Origin: a virus
Strand: one strand, 5' to 3'
Length of the DNA: 40,433 nucleotides
IMG/VR virus record: IMGVR_UViG_3300038415_000184
Coordinates: 1-40,433 of that record
Shown here: one piece after another, positions 1-9,700 of the stretch
How the letters are laid out: each line of letters starts with the position of its first letter
Numbering within the stretch: position 1 is the first letter of the stretch
Notes under the pieces: model-generated
What the model was told of the DNA's origin: nothing
Database searches by the model: none
Seen by the model: the letters and a program-made list of their open reading frames with translations, nothing else
Made by a program: the position numbers and the translations under genes

Positions 1-63
1 AAGCTAGAGGCCCACACCGGGCTAGAGAGTATGGCGAGAAGTAGAAGAAATTTCTTCACGGTT

Positions 64-1194
64 TTAGTTCGATATGACAACTTTGTGCCTTGCTCCGCCG
101 CCACCGCCCTGCTCGCTGCCCTGGGTGACGTAGGTTCCATATTGGCCCTGGTTGCGGTACTCCGTGGTGATCCAATCCTGGGAGCGGCTTGTATTCATGT
201 ACTGGACTTCATCTACCGTTGCCGATACGCTGTCACTGCCCAGAGAGTTACCGCCAACCGCCATGTCTCCCACCGGAGCATATAGGCCATTTGTAACAGA
301 AACGGGAGTGTTAGGAGAAGCGTTCAAGTAACAAGTTAGGTTTGACCCATCCCATGTTACATAGATGAAATTCATCGAACCCACCGTGGGGGCAGCGCAT
401 TGTGAACCGTGCCAGTTAGTGCTGGCGTCTTGGTGGGATGCTGCATACTGGTATGAACTAGAAGGGTGATCGTAATTCCAACCAAGAGAGTTACTGATTT
501 GATAACCAGTGAATACAGCCCCCACGCCAGTAGTGGGTGTGCTCGTTGGGTTGAACCAGAAGCTGTAGGAGTATGCAGAAATCGACGTTGTGACCGTTTC
601 ATGCACATAGTTATTGGTTGCATGATCAAACGTCGCAGCCCCATCTATCTGCCCTGAAGCACTTACCCCTGGAGTATTCACTCCAGTCCCTTGAACTCCT
701 GTAATGAAATCATACAAAGAAAGGGAGGTGCCGTTCGCAAAATGGAGACCAGAAATGAAATGGCTGTCATATGCTTGCCCAACTGTGCCGCCCTGGTAGG
801 TTGTTACTGTTGCATCATTGTAACAAACATAAGGCGTCCAGTCTACTGTATGAGATAAGGTTGGATTCAGAACGTGGGTAATGACAATTCCATTTGTCTG
901 GTCCCAGGATTCGATATCGAAATAGTATCGCGTGCTGCCAAGCGTCCCATTGCAAGCGCTCGTAGTGTCATACTCCAGATCAGCCGGAACCGTCTGTCCG
1001 TTGAATACTACAGAGTTCTGGATGTGACCGCCGCTGGCTTTGAATTGGTTCCCGGATAATATAATTGTGACGGTTTTATTGATTAGGTCGGAACTACCCG
1101 AAACCATCCCATGAGCGACGGTGATCTGGACATGGTTCGCGTATGCCCCGAACGCCGGGAGACAAAGCGCCAGAAAGAAGAGAAGCCGTTTCAT
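64..1194 (-). CDS. Secreted LamG (concanavalin A-like) domain adhesin
   Basis: The 376-residue protein starts with a clear Sec signal peptide (MKRLLFFLALCLPAFGAYA). Its second half has the LamG/concanavalin A-like pattern: an AATFD strand, a SYSFWFNP strand, IYVTWDGSNLTCYLN, a VDEVQ strand and a closing TEYRNQ motif. This fold usually binds glycans, so a role in attachment to host or environmental polysaccharide is inferred. The ATG at 1194 was chosen over a longer reading because it begins the signal peptide and lies one base past the stop of the upstream gene. It is the last gene of the late operon, beside two other adhesin-like genes. The base composition is more AT-rich than the head genes. 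A virion fibre, or a protein exported from the infected cell or lysogen, are both possible. Confidence 0.75.
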   Translation of the reverse strand: MKRLLFFLALCLPAFGAYANHVQITVAHGMVSGSSDLINKTVTIILSGNQFKASGGHIQNSVVFNGQTVPADLEYDTTSACNGTLGSTRYYFDIESWDQTNGIVITHVLNPTLSHTVDWTPYVCYNDATVTTYQGGTVGQAYDSHFISGLHFANGTSLSLYDFITGVQGTGVNTPGVSASGQIDGAATFDHATNNYVHETVTTSISAYSYSFWFNPTSTPTTGVGAVFTGYQISNSLGWNYDHPSSSYQYAASHQDASTNWHGSQCAAPTVGSMNFIYVTWDGSNLTCYLNASPNTPVSVTNGLYAPVGDMAVGGNSLGSDSVSATVDEVQYMNTSRSQDWITTEYRNQGQYGTYVTQGSEQGGGGGARHKVVISN

Positions 1195-1195
1195 G

Positions 1196-2359
1196 CTAGT
1201 CCACCGTGTAATCAATACTGCACGCCAAGGTTGTTGCAGTGCCCGTATTCGTCCCAATATGCACCGTAACCGGCGCGTGTGCAGCTACCGCGCAGGAGGT
1301 TGTGCCTCCGCACTGAGAGTTCCCATTCAGGAAAGTGCTCGTAGTGACTGTGTTGATGTCGCCTGCCGTTACTGTCATATCCGTCCCCAGCAAAGAGTAG
1401 GTTGCCTTAACGAGATTGACAACAATCGAGGTGGCTCCTGTTTGACCGCAACTCACTTTGGTTAGGTGGATTGCTGTTGCCGGATTCAGGACGGTGATTA
1501 GCCCGTCATCCCCAACTACCGGAGCGATATCAGTGAAAACGACCGTGCGCGTCACATGAGCGGTTGGGATGTCTTGAGTAATCAGAGCAGATGAGGAAAT
1601 CACATGGGAGGCGTTGTCGTGGAGAAGCTGAGTACCGTTCGTATTCACCGTCCCGCCGGCAGAGGACAGATCGACATTGGTTCCGCCTGCCGCCAACCCA
1701 AGCGTTCCGCTAATGTCGCCCATCGCGGGCTGTGTGCGTTGCTGCGTCCCAGTATTGTCCACGTAGAAGACCCATTTATGATCCGAACCAGGAGCTGCGA
1801 GAGGGACTACATCTGTTGCCACCACGGTCGTCCCGCTCCCAAGGCAGAACTGCGGGATGTGATTAGCGGAAGAGAAGAACCAAGTGTCGTAGGTTTGGGT
1901 TCCGGGACAAGCCGAGCCGAGAGTCTGTTCCCCACCACTCGCAGAAAGCGCCGTAGCCCCTGTCCCGAAGCTAGCTGCCCTCATCGGCCCGGTGATGGTC
2001 AAGGCGTGAGTCCCGGTCACATAGTTGAAGTTGGTCGCATCCTGAAGGAACGTAGTCCCATTGCCAAATGGAACCGCCGTAGAGGCCGGGACAAAACTTG
2101 TTCCCCAAGCACTTGAGCCTCCATACAATGCGAAACCAGCCCCACCGGGCCATGTCATAGAACCGCTGCCGGTTACGACCGTCCACGCGTTACTCTGGCA
2201 GGTAATGACTTGTCCAGATGAATTGAGATACCCGTATGTGGTTGCAGTGCACGCGGCCCCGATCCCGCCGGGAGGAGTGCCCGCAATAAACACCCCTGGG
2301 TACCAGATTTGGCCTAGCGCCGCGGCAGCGAATAGAACGAAGAGAATCAGAGTTTTCAT
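1196..2359 (-). CDS. Tail-fibre-like protein with signal peptide
   Basis: The protein has 387 residues. The first 17 (MKTLILFVLFAAAALGQ) are a textbook signal peptide with a cleavage site near ALG. The rest is rich in Gly, Thr, Ser and Ala and includes a GDISGTLGLAAGGTN stretch like the repeat linkers of phage tail fibres. Six cysteines occur in the mature part, which would suit an extracytoplasmic protein. The ATG at 2359 is preceded by AGAAGG at about seven bases, which decides the start over an upstream in-frame codon. It lies 19 bp downstream of the beta-helix spike gene and 1 bp upstream of the LamG gene. No enzyme motif was recognised. Receptor binding is an inference from position and composition. 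Confidence 0.65.
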   Translation of the reverse strand: MKTLILFVLFAAAALGQIWYPGVFIAGTPPGGIGAACTATTYGYLNSSGQVITCQSNAWTVVTGSGSMTWPGGAGFALYGGSSAWGTSFVPASTAVPFGNGTTFLQDATNFNYVTGTHALTITGPMRAASFGTGATALSASGGEQTLGSACPGTQTYDTWFFSSANHIPQFCLGSGTTVVATDVVPLAAPGSDHKWVFYVDNTGTQQRTQPAMGDISGTLGLAAGGTNVDLSSAGGTVNTNGTQLLHDNASHVISSSALITQDIPTAHVTRTVVFTDIAPVVGDDGLITVLNPATAIHLTKVSCGQTGATSIVVNLVKATYSLLGTDMTVTAGDINTVTTSTFLNGNSQCGGTTSCAVAAHAPVTVHIGTNTGTATTLACSIDYTVD

Positions 2360-2378
2360 GATGTGCCTTCTTGTGTTC

Positions 2379-4403
2379 CTAATAGTTAGCATAGTTCTGG
2401 GGTAGAGTGACGGTCACGAACGCCGTGCCCGCTCCTAGTGTGACCGAAGACCCGCTGCTGTTTTGAATGACCAAGGTTACAGTGTCAGCTGCATTCACGT
2501 AGGCCGTGATGGTAGCACCTTGCAGGTCCAGACTGAACCCGGCTGTAACCTGGGAACCCAACTGGGCGCCGGTTACGGTTGTAGTAGTGGTGACTCGGGA
2601 CCCGTTAGTAATCGTTCCCGGTGTCCAAGATTTGGCTCCTGAGAACTGCGGCCGGGATTCGGCAAACGTGCTGACTCCAGCGGGTATGGACTCCGGTGCG
2701 CCAGCGGTCGAACCCTGCCAGGAATTCCCAACTGATGTTACCCCAACAGAAGTGTAACCTCCCGCCGTTTCAACACGAAAACCATAGTATTGCGTTCCGG
2801 TGGCGGGGATGTCATTGTAAGCTGAGTTGTTGCTGAAGGTGCAGTAATCGCAACTCAAGCACCCTGAGCTGTAGGTCAGCGGGGCGGAGATAGGGGTATG
2901 CGGCGTAGATGCGCGCGCCGTAAAACCCGAGTAGGTCGAGGTAGGAGAGATTGTGATAAGCTGGCCATTGTCATAAGCAATGTTATTGGCTACAATACTG
3001 CCCTGTCCCCCAACGTCAATCCCTGGCCCTGACTGGCCATGGCAAATGTTTCCCTCGACTAAGTATGCGAACCCCCAAGTCTCGATGCACGATGCCGTGG
3101 AGTAAACCGGAGAACTCGCATCAGCAAAGATATGATTGTTGCGGATGATACTGTTTCTGTTGCGATAGTCACATTCCGTCACGATCCCAGATCCGTAATT
3201 CATGTCGTCGATGATGTTGCCTGAGATTTCAGAATCGATGACCGTCATGTCCATGTCTAGGCCGTAGAGGTAGTTATTTCGGAAGTAAGATTTCTGCACA
3301 CCGGCGGAGAACGATATTCCTCCTCCTACTTGGATAATGAACGGAACCGGGCTGGTCTGCGTGGTGGTCGAAGGCGTGATAGTGATTGTTCCGGGAGGGC
3401 TGTTGATGGAAGACATGCTATACATTCCGCTGTTGATCCACATGCTCCCGCCGCCGGCAGAAATTCTCCAATCACCAAATGAGCATCCGCTCACCCGAGT
3501 CACAGTAGTCCCGGAGGTGGTAGCGGTCCCGGTACAGGTAGCCCAGGGGTTCGTGCGGCTGAAGACATTATGGTTGATGTCGTTGTTCGACCCGGCGCTA
3601 AGCCCTAACCCATGAAAATCCATATTTATGATTGCGCTGTCCTTGAGGGTAAAGTAGGTGCAACTGGCGCAGGCAACGGGGGCATACCCGGCGGTCACGG
3701 TCGGGGCGTTATTCTGGTCTATCGTGAGGTTGCTGATCGTGACATTGTTGATCGCCGAGCCAAGAATCAGGTCATGGTTCAAGGTAGCGTTCTTGAGCCT
3801 GATTATGGACGAATCCGTAGACTCCCCTTGCAGGTCCACGCAGCTCGCAAGGCTAATAGCAACCGTGCTCGCGGTGGTGCTCACCATGTAGACCCCAGGA
3901 GGGAAAAACACCGTTCCGCAGCCATTGGCGGCCACATAGGTGATGGCCGCGTTGATGGCGGTGGTGTCATCCGTGGTCGCGTCTCCCTTGGCGCCGTAGT
4001 CTTTCACGTTGTAGACAGTCGTATAGCTGCCCACATCCGCCAGAAGCGTGAAGGGTGTCAGCCCGGTGCCCGAGATTTGCACATCGACATGCTGGCCAGA
4101 GGGCGACAGGTAGAAGTACCAATGTCCCGTCGAATCGGCGGTGAACGGGTTGGAATGCAGCGTGCCACCGCTACTGTCGGAATAGATTGAGGCCAACGTC
4201 CCACCGCTGCCCGTGACGTAAACCGTGACCGTGCAGGATGGGTAGGAGCGCTGGACCGGCGTAGCGGCGGAAGACAGGTATCCGACTACATTGACGGCCT
4301 GCCCGCCCTTTTCGCACCAGCCCTGGATGCGCTGCCCGGCGGAGGCGGTCGCCAGCACCATCAGCCCCGCCAGAATCGCATTGAGAATTGACTTACGCCG
4401 CAT
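2379..4403 (-). CDS. Pectate-lyase-fold (beta-helix) tailspike with signal peptide
   Basis: The 674-residue protein opens with a signal peptide (MRRKSILNAILAGLMVLATASA). At about residues 130-175 it has the Pectate_lyase_3 entry motif NVKDYGAKGDATTDDTTAIN, followed by FPPGVYMVS. Short N/D-rich rungs follow, as expected of a right-handed parallel beta-helix. Phage tailspikes with this fold bind and often cut surface polysaccharide. Active-site acids cannot be assigned by eye. The last 100 residues form a separate Gly/Thr-rich cap. The start ATG at 4403 has GGAAGGAA upstream. It sits in the receptor-binding block at the end of the late operon. A secretion signal on a virion spike is odd; an exported depolymerase is the alternative. 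Confidence 0.75.
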   Translation of the reverse strand: MRRKSILNAILAGLMVLATASAGQRIQGWCEKGGQAVNVVGYLSSAATPVQRSYPSCTVTVYVTGSGGTLASIYSDSSGGTLHSNPFTADSTGHWYFYLSPSGQHVDVQISGTGLTPFTLLADVGSYTTVYNVKDYGAKGDATTDDTTAINAAITYVAANGCGTVFFPPGVYMVSTTASTVAISLASCVDLQGESTDSSIIRLKNATLNHDLILGSAINNVTISNLTIDQNNAPTVTAGYAPVACASCTYFTLKDSAIINMDFHGLGLSAGSNNDINHNVFSRTNPWATCTGTATTSGTTVTRVSGCSFGDWRISAGGGSMWINSGMYSMSSINSPPGTITITPSTTTQTSPVPFIIQVGGGISFSAGVQKSYFRNNYLYGLDMDMTVIDSEISGNIIDDMNYGSGIVTECDYRNRNSIIRNNHIFADASSPVYSTASCIETWGFAYLVEGNICHGQSGPGIDVGGQGSIVANNIAYDNGQLITISPTSTYSGFTARASTPHTPISAPLTYSSGCLSCDYCTFSNNSAYNDIPATGTQYYGFRVETAGGYTSVGVTSVGNSWQGSTAGAPESIPAGVSTFAESRPQFSGAKSWTPGTITNGSRVTTTTTVTGAQLGSQVTAGFSLDLQGATITAYVNAADTVTLVIQNSSGSSVTLGAGTAFVTVTLPQNYANY

Positions 4404-4416
4404 GATTGGTTCCTTC

Positions 4417-5766
4417 CTACGCTAGGGTAAAACTCACAACCGCCATATCAGTATCATAAGGCCCAGCATTTGGATTCACGCAAAACCCAATAGAATCAGG
4501 AGTGAAGAAAGCCGAGAAATCAAAAGCCGTTGTTAGGTCCTTCCAATGAGCGCCGTCCATGGAAAATTGAAACAGCACATTGGATACAGAGGTGTACACT
4601 ATACGCATCCATGCTATGCATGGAGGTTGGGTTGTCAATGAGGAAAAAATATCGCTACCTCCACTTGACACAGAAGTAAACTCCGACACGTAGTAACCAA
4701 TTAAGTTACTGAAGCTTACAAGTAAAAAGGTAACGGCTTTCCCCAGCGAGCTATCATAAAGGACAACCCCGCGCCCTTGATAGCCAAGGTTAAGAAATAG
4801 AGCAGAATAACCAACCGTCAGGGTCTTGGAACCGCTCAATGCCTGTTTCAAAATGCGCAAGTTGTTACCAGCGGCCGGTGCCGTGAGATATATACAAGCT
4901 GGATTTGAACTATCAAGCGTCGCGGTCCCTTGATTGACCCACGAAAAATCTGCCGCTACTGGCGGCGTGAAGGTCGGCATCCAAGGAAAACTTGCGCCGC
5001 CTCCAGAAACTGTAGCCCACACTACGTCGTAGGCTGTATTAGAATTCTTAGTCAAAGACTGCCCGGTTGTTCCCCCTGTAGGTATTCCTACTGGCAGCCC
5101 AGTAATGTTCGTAGCAGCAATGGTAGGTGCTCCTGTCCAAGATGTGTTGCCACTGCCGTCAGTCTGCAATATCTGATGATTCGAGCCTGCATTGAGCGGG
5201 AAAGTCCACGTCCAGGCGCCTGTTGCCGGATCGACTGTAACGATCAACGAGTGAGAAGTGCCAGGGAAAATGATCTCGCTGAATGTGCCAGAGCCTCCGA
5301 AGCCTGCGATGGCCACGGCGGTGATGCTGGAAATCACCCCATCCGGGCCGACGACAATCTGCGCCACGTCGGTGCTGTCGCCATAAGTGCCGGGGACAAG
5401 ATCCTCGCCGCTCACTAGTGCCCAAGTACTAGTCTTGGCTGTGTAGCGATACAGTCGCCCGTTGTAGAAAACTACGGAGCCGTCGTAGGCCAGCGGGCTA
5501 GTACTGGATGGCAGTGCAGTGACGCTGGGAATCGTAGTCGGCTGCCCGGAGGAAGCCTTCCCAATGGCATTGGTCAGGTTCTGAGCTACGGTGGAGGGCG
5601 CAGCAGGAAGCGCCAGCGCCGCGGCGGTAGTAGCGGCTGCAGCGGCCTTCTGTGCCGCCAGTTCCTTTTGCAGGGAACCGACCTGCCGCGCCAGATCGTC
5701 CAGCCGACGGGCGGCGTCGGCCGGCAGCCCGAAGCCCTGGAACGACTTGTTGCCCAAGCCGCTCAT
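4417..5766 (-). CDS. Tail fibre: coiled-coil anchor plus receptor-binding tip
   Basis: The protein has 449 residues. Residues 10-50 form an Ala/Gln/Lys-rich heptad region (DDLARQVGSLQKELAAQKAA) that should trimerise. Around the middle is a GGTTGQSLTKNSNTAYDVVW segment, a motif common in phage tail fibres. The C-terminal 170 residues look like a beta-sandwich tip with aromatic-rich strands. Its ATG at 5766 overlaps the stop of the previous gene (ATGA), which fixes the start although the frame stays open much further upstream. It lacks the signal peptide seen in the next three genes. The tip is strongly AT-rich (38% GC at 4681-4740) compared with the anchor (73% at 5701-5760), a sign of domain exchange. 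Confidence 0.7.
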   Translation of the reverse strand: MSGLGNKSFQGFGLPADAARRLDDLARQVGSLQKELAAQKAAAAATTAAALALPAAPSTVAQNLTNAIGKASSGQPTTIPSVTALPSSTSPLAYDGSVVFYNGRLYRYTAKTSTWALVSGEDLVPGTYGDSTDVAQIVVGPDGVISSITAVAIAGFGGSGTFSEIIFPGTSHSLIVTVDPATGAWTWTFPLNAGSNHQILQTDGSGNTSWTGAPTIAATNITGLPVGIPTGGTTGQSLTKNSNTAYDVVWATVSGGGASFPWMPTFTPPVAADFSWVNQGTATLDSSNPACIYLTAPAAGNNLRILKQALSGSKTLTVGYSALFLNLGYQGRGVVLYDSSLGKAVTFLLVSFSNLIGYYVSEFTSVSSGGSDIFSSLTTQPPCIAWMRIVYTSVSNVLFQFSMDGAHWKDLTTAFDFSAFFTPDSIGFCVNPNAGPYDTDMAVVSFTLA

Positions 5767-6605
5767 ACCATGCCTCCTGCGGAGCCTTGCTCGCCGAAGG
5801 GCCGCACAATCTGGAACGGGCTGTCGCTGCCCCAAGCTTTCACCAAAACCTCGAAATCCGGCTCGTACACGCGCACTGGGGCGCCGGTGACCGTCCAGCC
5901 GTACAGCATCCCCTTGTTGGGTGGGCAGGGCAAGTACAACTTCTGCAGGGCGCCGGTCAGTGCCACAACTAGGCTGAATGAGCCAAATTCGCACGCTGCG
6001 GCGATCACGCACGTCCCGCTACCCTGCACCAAGGGGCGCACCTCGCGCACGCTGTGGTAGCCCTGCAGGCCGTGGGAAGTGGGTTGTGGCGCGAACCGCG
6101 TCACCGATACCGGCACGAGCAGCGCCGTCAACTCGCAGCCATACAGCAGGCCCGGCCCGCTCCAGAAGAAATCGAGCGCCGCATTGACGTTGAAAATGCC
6201 GTAATCCGCTGGGTTGCTCATCGGCAGGCGGCTGACGCTGCGCGCGCCGGTTAGAATCTCCTGCAGGATCGCAGTTGACCAGTTGTCAGCTAGCAGTGTG
6301 ACCGTGATCCCGTCGTCGGTCGCGGCCGCGTCGCAGTCAACAAACACGTCCTCTAGTTGCTTGGCCGCCCGGAAATCGCCGAACGTCGAAGCATTCCCGC
6401 GCACCTGGCACTCAATCGGCCCGCCGGTATCGGCCGCCAAATCGGCAAACTGTTGGATCGTCCCGTCCGCGCAGCCCACCAGGGTCACAATGCTGTCTCG
6501 GTCTTCGCTCTGCTGGTGCAGCGTCACCGCGGGGGTGTAGAGATCGGCCCACCAGCCGGGGTTCAGCAGGTTAATGGCCAGCGTGCGCGGATACGTGGTA
6601 CTCAT
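5763..6605 (-). CDS. Phage tail-region protein of unknown function
   Basis: This 280-residue protein was not recognised. It has no signal peptide or membrane segment, and is rich in beta-type sequence with six cysteines spread along it. It lies between the small CGGC protein and the coiled-coil tail fibre and overlaps both by ATGA junctions, so it is translated with the virion tail genes. A virion role, such as a baseplate or fibre-attachment protein, is inferred from position only. Confidence 0.65.
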   Translation of the reverse strand: MSTTYPRTLAINLLNPGWWADLYTPAVTLHQQSEDRDSIVTLVGCADGTIQQFADLAADTGGPIECQVRGNASTFGDFRAAKQLEDVFVDCDAAATDDGITVTLLADNWSTAILQEILTGARSVSRLPMSNPADYGIFNVNAALDFFWSGPGLLYGCELTALLVPVSVTRFAPQPTSHGLQGYHSVREVRPLVQGSGTCVIAAACEFGSFSLVVALTGALQKLYLPCPPNKGMLYGWTVTGAPVRVYEPDFEVLVKAWGSDSPFQIVRPFGEQGSAGGMV

Positions 6606-6790
6606 TTCTCACCTCGCCGGGGAGTCAGAAGCACGCGCTTGTCCAACGCTGCCGCTCTCTTCGCACACCCGCCGCAGGGCGAGATCCCCACGCTCTTAGT
6701 CACCCGAGCCACCGCAGTCCCCAGCCCCACTGGAGCTTTGAGACCAGGGATTCGCAATCGGATCTGGATGTGCTGGTTGACTTGTTCCAT
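6602..6790 (-). CDS. Small CGGC-motif phage protein
   Basis: The 62-residue product contains GLGTAVARVTKSVGISPCGGCAKR near its C-terminal half (about residues 23-46), followed by a short basic tail. Similar small phage proteins end in G-x-G-T, then C-G-x-C, then a K/R-rich helix; their function is unknown. The ATG at 6790 is chosen because the longer reading starts with TTG inside the preceding gene. It lies 4 bp after the 1248-residue gene and overlaps the next gene by ATGA. The two close cysteines could bind metal or carry a redox function; neither is shown. Confidence 0.6.
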   Translation of the reverse strand: MEQVNQHIQIRLRIPGLKAPVGLGTAVARVTKSVGISPCGGCAKRAAALDKRVLLTPRRGEK

Positions 6791-6794
6791 AAGT

Positions 6795-9700
6795 CTATCC
6801 CGAACAAGGAGCAGCCTGGAAAGTGACAATCATTGCCGTTTGGTAATTTATTAAACCCCACGGTTGCCCCCCGTAATACGCTGTGGCCTCATAGCCTCCT
6901 ACCGTATTGATATTTGCGTAAGCCACGTCCATGCCACGCTCTATGTCTTCAACGCCTTCACTGGTTTCACCATACGTGATGGTTCCAGTCATGTCTGTCA
7001 TGGCAGGGCTAACAGGGCCAGTCAAAACCCAATTTTGCACAAATTGGTTAAAGGAAGAGGCCCCCCAGTAAGGTGCGCCTGGAAGTGAAATGCCTGCTAT
7101 TGCAATTACCAATTCGTTTGCTGCTGTTGTAGTGACCACCCCGGTTTCGGCATAGAAAGGCCCTCCGGTGTACATTTCGTTGTCTGTTCTATACGCAATC
7201 TGGTCTATCCCGTTCAGGCCGGCCCATTCCATTACTACAAAAGCAACAGATCCCAACTCCGATTGCATGTTGATCGTAACTGATTGCGGCTCGGCAACTC
7301 CAGCTACTTTGTAATAAACATTGCCCTTGAAACTTCCACCTTCTGTCTGTTGACCAGTTCCTAGCGCGTTTATCCACCCGAGACCATCGAGATTTGTTGA
7401 ATCGAAATTGGGGACTACGTTGTTCATGATGGCGAGCACCAGCATGTTCCCTACCGTCGGGACTGCCCCGAGGGTAGCCGTACCAGACGCCCCTCTGAAC
7501 CCCGTCCCAACGGCGTATTGAGTCAGTGTCGCGCCCACCGTACAACAATTCGCCGTCAATGTCGCGTTTTCAGCGGGCATTGTGAACGTCGTTGAAGAGT
7601 CTGTCGGGCTGCTAATGCCGGACGTGTAATCTCCTGCCGCAGTCCACTCGGAGAAGGGCGGTGTGCACGTGGCCACAATTGGGACAACGGCCCCTTCCGC
7701 GTATGTGCCGCTACCCGTCCCGTTAATCACGGTCAAGGTGTAGGTGTTTCCAGGTGGCGGAGGAGGAGCTGGAGGTGGCGGAGATGGCGGAGACGGCGGA
7801 GATGGGATCGGCGGAGATGGCAGCTTTGAAGTCTGATAATCGAAGTATAGCCAGCCATTCTTGCAGTAGCACAGCCGCGGCGCCGGGTAAAGCATTGGCG
7901 GCTCGTAGCCGTTGACAGTCACGCCCGGCTGCCCCTCGTGCGGCAGGAATGGGTACAGATCGTCGCCCGACAGACTCTTGGCCGGCCCCAAGTCGGTGGC
8001 CATGATGCCGTTGCGCGACAGGAAGAAGATCAGCGGGCCGGTATCGAAGCACCACGGCACCAGCAGCCCGGCCCCGACGCTGGTTTCAGCAAACGAGTAG
8101 GGATTGGCCGCGTTCCCAGTCGTAGTCCCGGCGAAAAAGCGATTCGCAGTCATGGCCACGACGTAGCCGTTCCAGGTGCAAATACCCATGCCCGGCTCGG
8201 CGCTGCTGGTCAGGTCGATGAAGTTAGAGGTGTTGGCCGTCTCCGGGTTGGTGCGGTTTGTGAAATACACCCGCCCTGGGTTGATCGGGTCGCCCCAAGC
8301 AAAGAAGGTTTCGTCATACGGCCCCGTCAGGTAGGGCAGCGGATTGCCGTAAGTAGTTGGGCTGTTGATCTGGAACGGAACTCCAGTTGCCGTGTCGATG
8401 TTGTCCTCTACCTGGAACGTGTTCGCGCCCGGCGCCCCGCGAATCACCGTCGCCACGCCGTTGATGAGCACTTCAGTCCCGATGCACAGATTGGCAGGGA
8501 TCGCCACCGAAGTGCTGAAAACGGTTGTGCCGACGACCGAGCAGGTGCCGGTGATCGGGTTCTGCTGCACCGGCCAGGGCTGGAAGTCCACTTGCTCGAT
8601 CTGGTCGCCCAGTTGCGCGTCGGCGTAGTTGTCGGCGTAACTCCAGGTAGTCCCGGTATTGGGGATCGATGTGGCATACACCGGCGTGCCGTTGACGCTG
8701 GCTCCGACTCGCGCGATGTCTACCGTATCCACCTGCAGGTCCGTGCTACACGCCCCCGTCACTACCACCGGCATCCGCTCGGGGAACAGGCCACCTCGGT
8801 TGAGCGGACTCCAGGTACTCTGTGCGCCGGTGATAGTGGAGCGATAGCGGTAGCAATACTTGATCGGGTTGTCGGGATAGATCGATCCGGGGCAATTGGG
8901 GCCGTAGGTGCCGCCAATCCACCACGAATCGGCCGACATATTCACTGCCGCGCTGCAGGTCACTTCAACGCGAATAGCGGCGATGTTGGCCAGGGTGCGC
9001 GTCACGTCGGTGCCGACACGATTAGCCAGCAGCGTGGAAATCGGGATGAAGACTTCGCTCCATGCGCCGGAGCCGGTGGCTAGTTGCGTGCCGCCGGAGA
9101 TGCCGCCCGCTGCCGCAATCTGGGCCTGCAGAGAAGCGATCTGCTGTGTGAGTTGGGTTGTCGGTAGACCTTCGGCGGCCATTTGTGCTTGCGCTAGCTG
9201 AATCTGTTGTACCGCCGAAGTCATCTGCGCCAGTTGCGCCGAAGTCACCTGCTGCGTCAGGGCGCCTTGCTGCGCCGCCAGCAGGCTTTGTGAGCCGGTC
9301 GAAGCCGCTTGCAGCACATTGGAAGTGATTTCCGCCCAGTAGTAGTTGTGCAGGAAGTCGTTGCTGACCCCATCCACGTCCAGCAAGATTCGCACCATCA
9401 GCAGATTCCCCGGCGTGTCGAAAGCCAAGCTGATGTGCATCCAATCGTCGGCGGTGATAGGGCGGTTGTTGATTTGCGACAGGTCCAAGGCGATGGTTTC
9501 GCTGATCGTGCCCACTTCGTTGGTGCTGCTGGTGGGCGTGAACAGCGCCGTAACGCAGCCGCCGGTGACGCTTTCCGCCGCGAGGTGGTTGGCTGTCAGG
9601 TACATCCGTGCGCTATCGTAAAACGCTACTGCTTCCGCCGCAGCGTGCGCGCCGGATGTCGAGCAGCGGAAACTGACGGCGTTATCTTCGCCCAAGGCTA

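Noticed and set aside
1-63. 14-bp palindrome GAAGAAATTTCTTC after the LamG gene and a GC dyad further left
   Set aside because: No loop and no T run follow, so it is not a convincing terminator; the region is too short to judge.
7938-9083. Long plus-strand open frame (381 codons) opposite the 1248-residue gene
   Set aside because: It lies fully antisense to a gene with clear protein features, and has no ribosome site or recognisable domain. High GC produces such frames.
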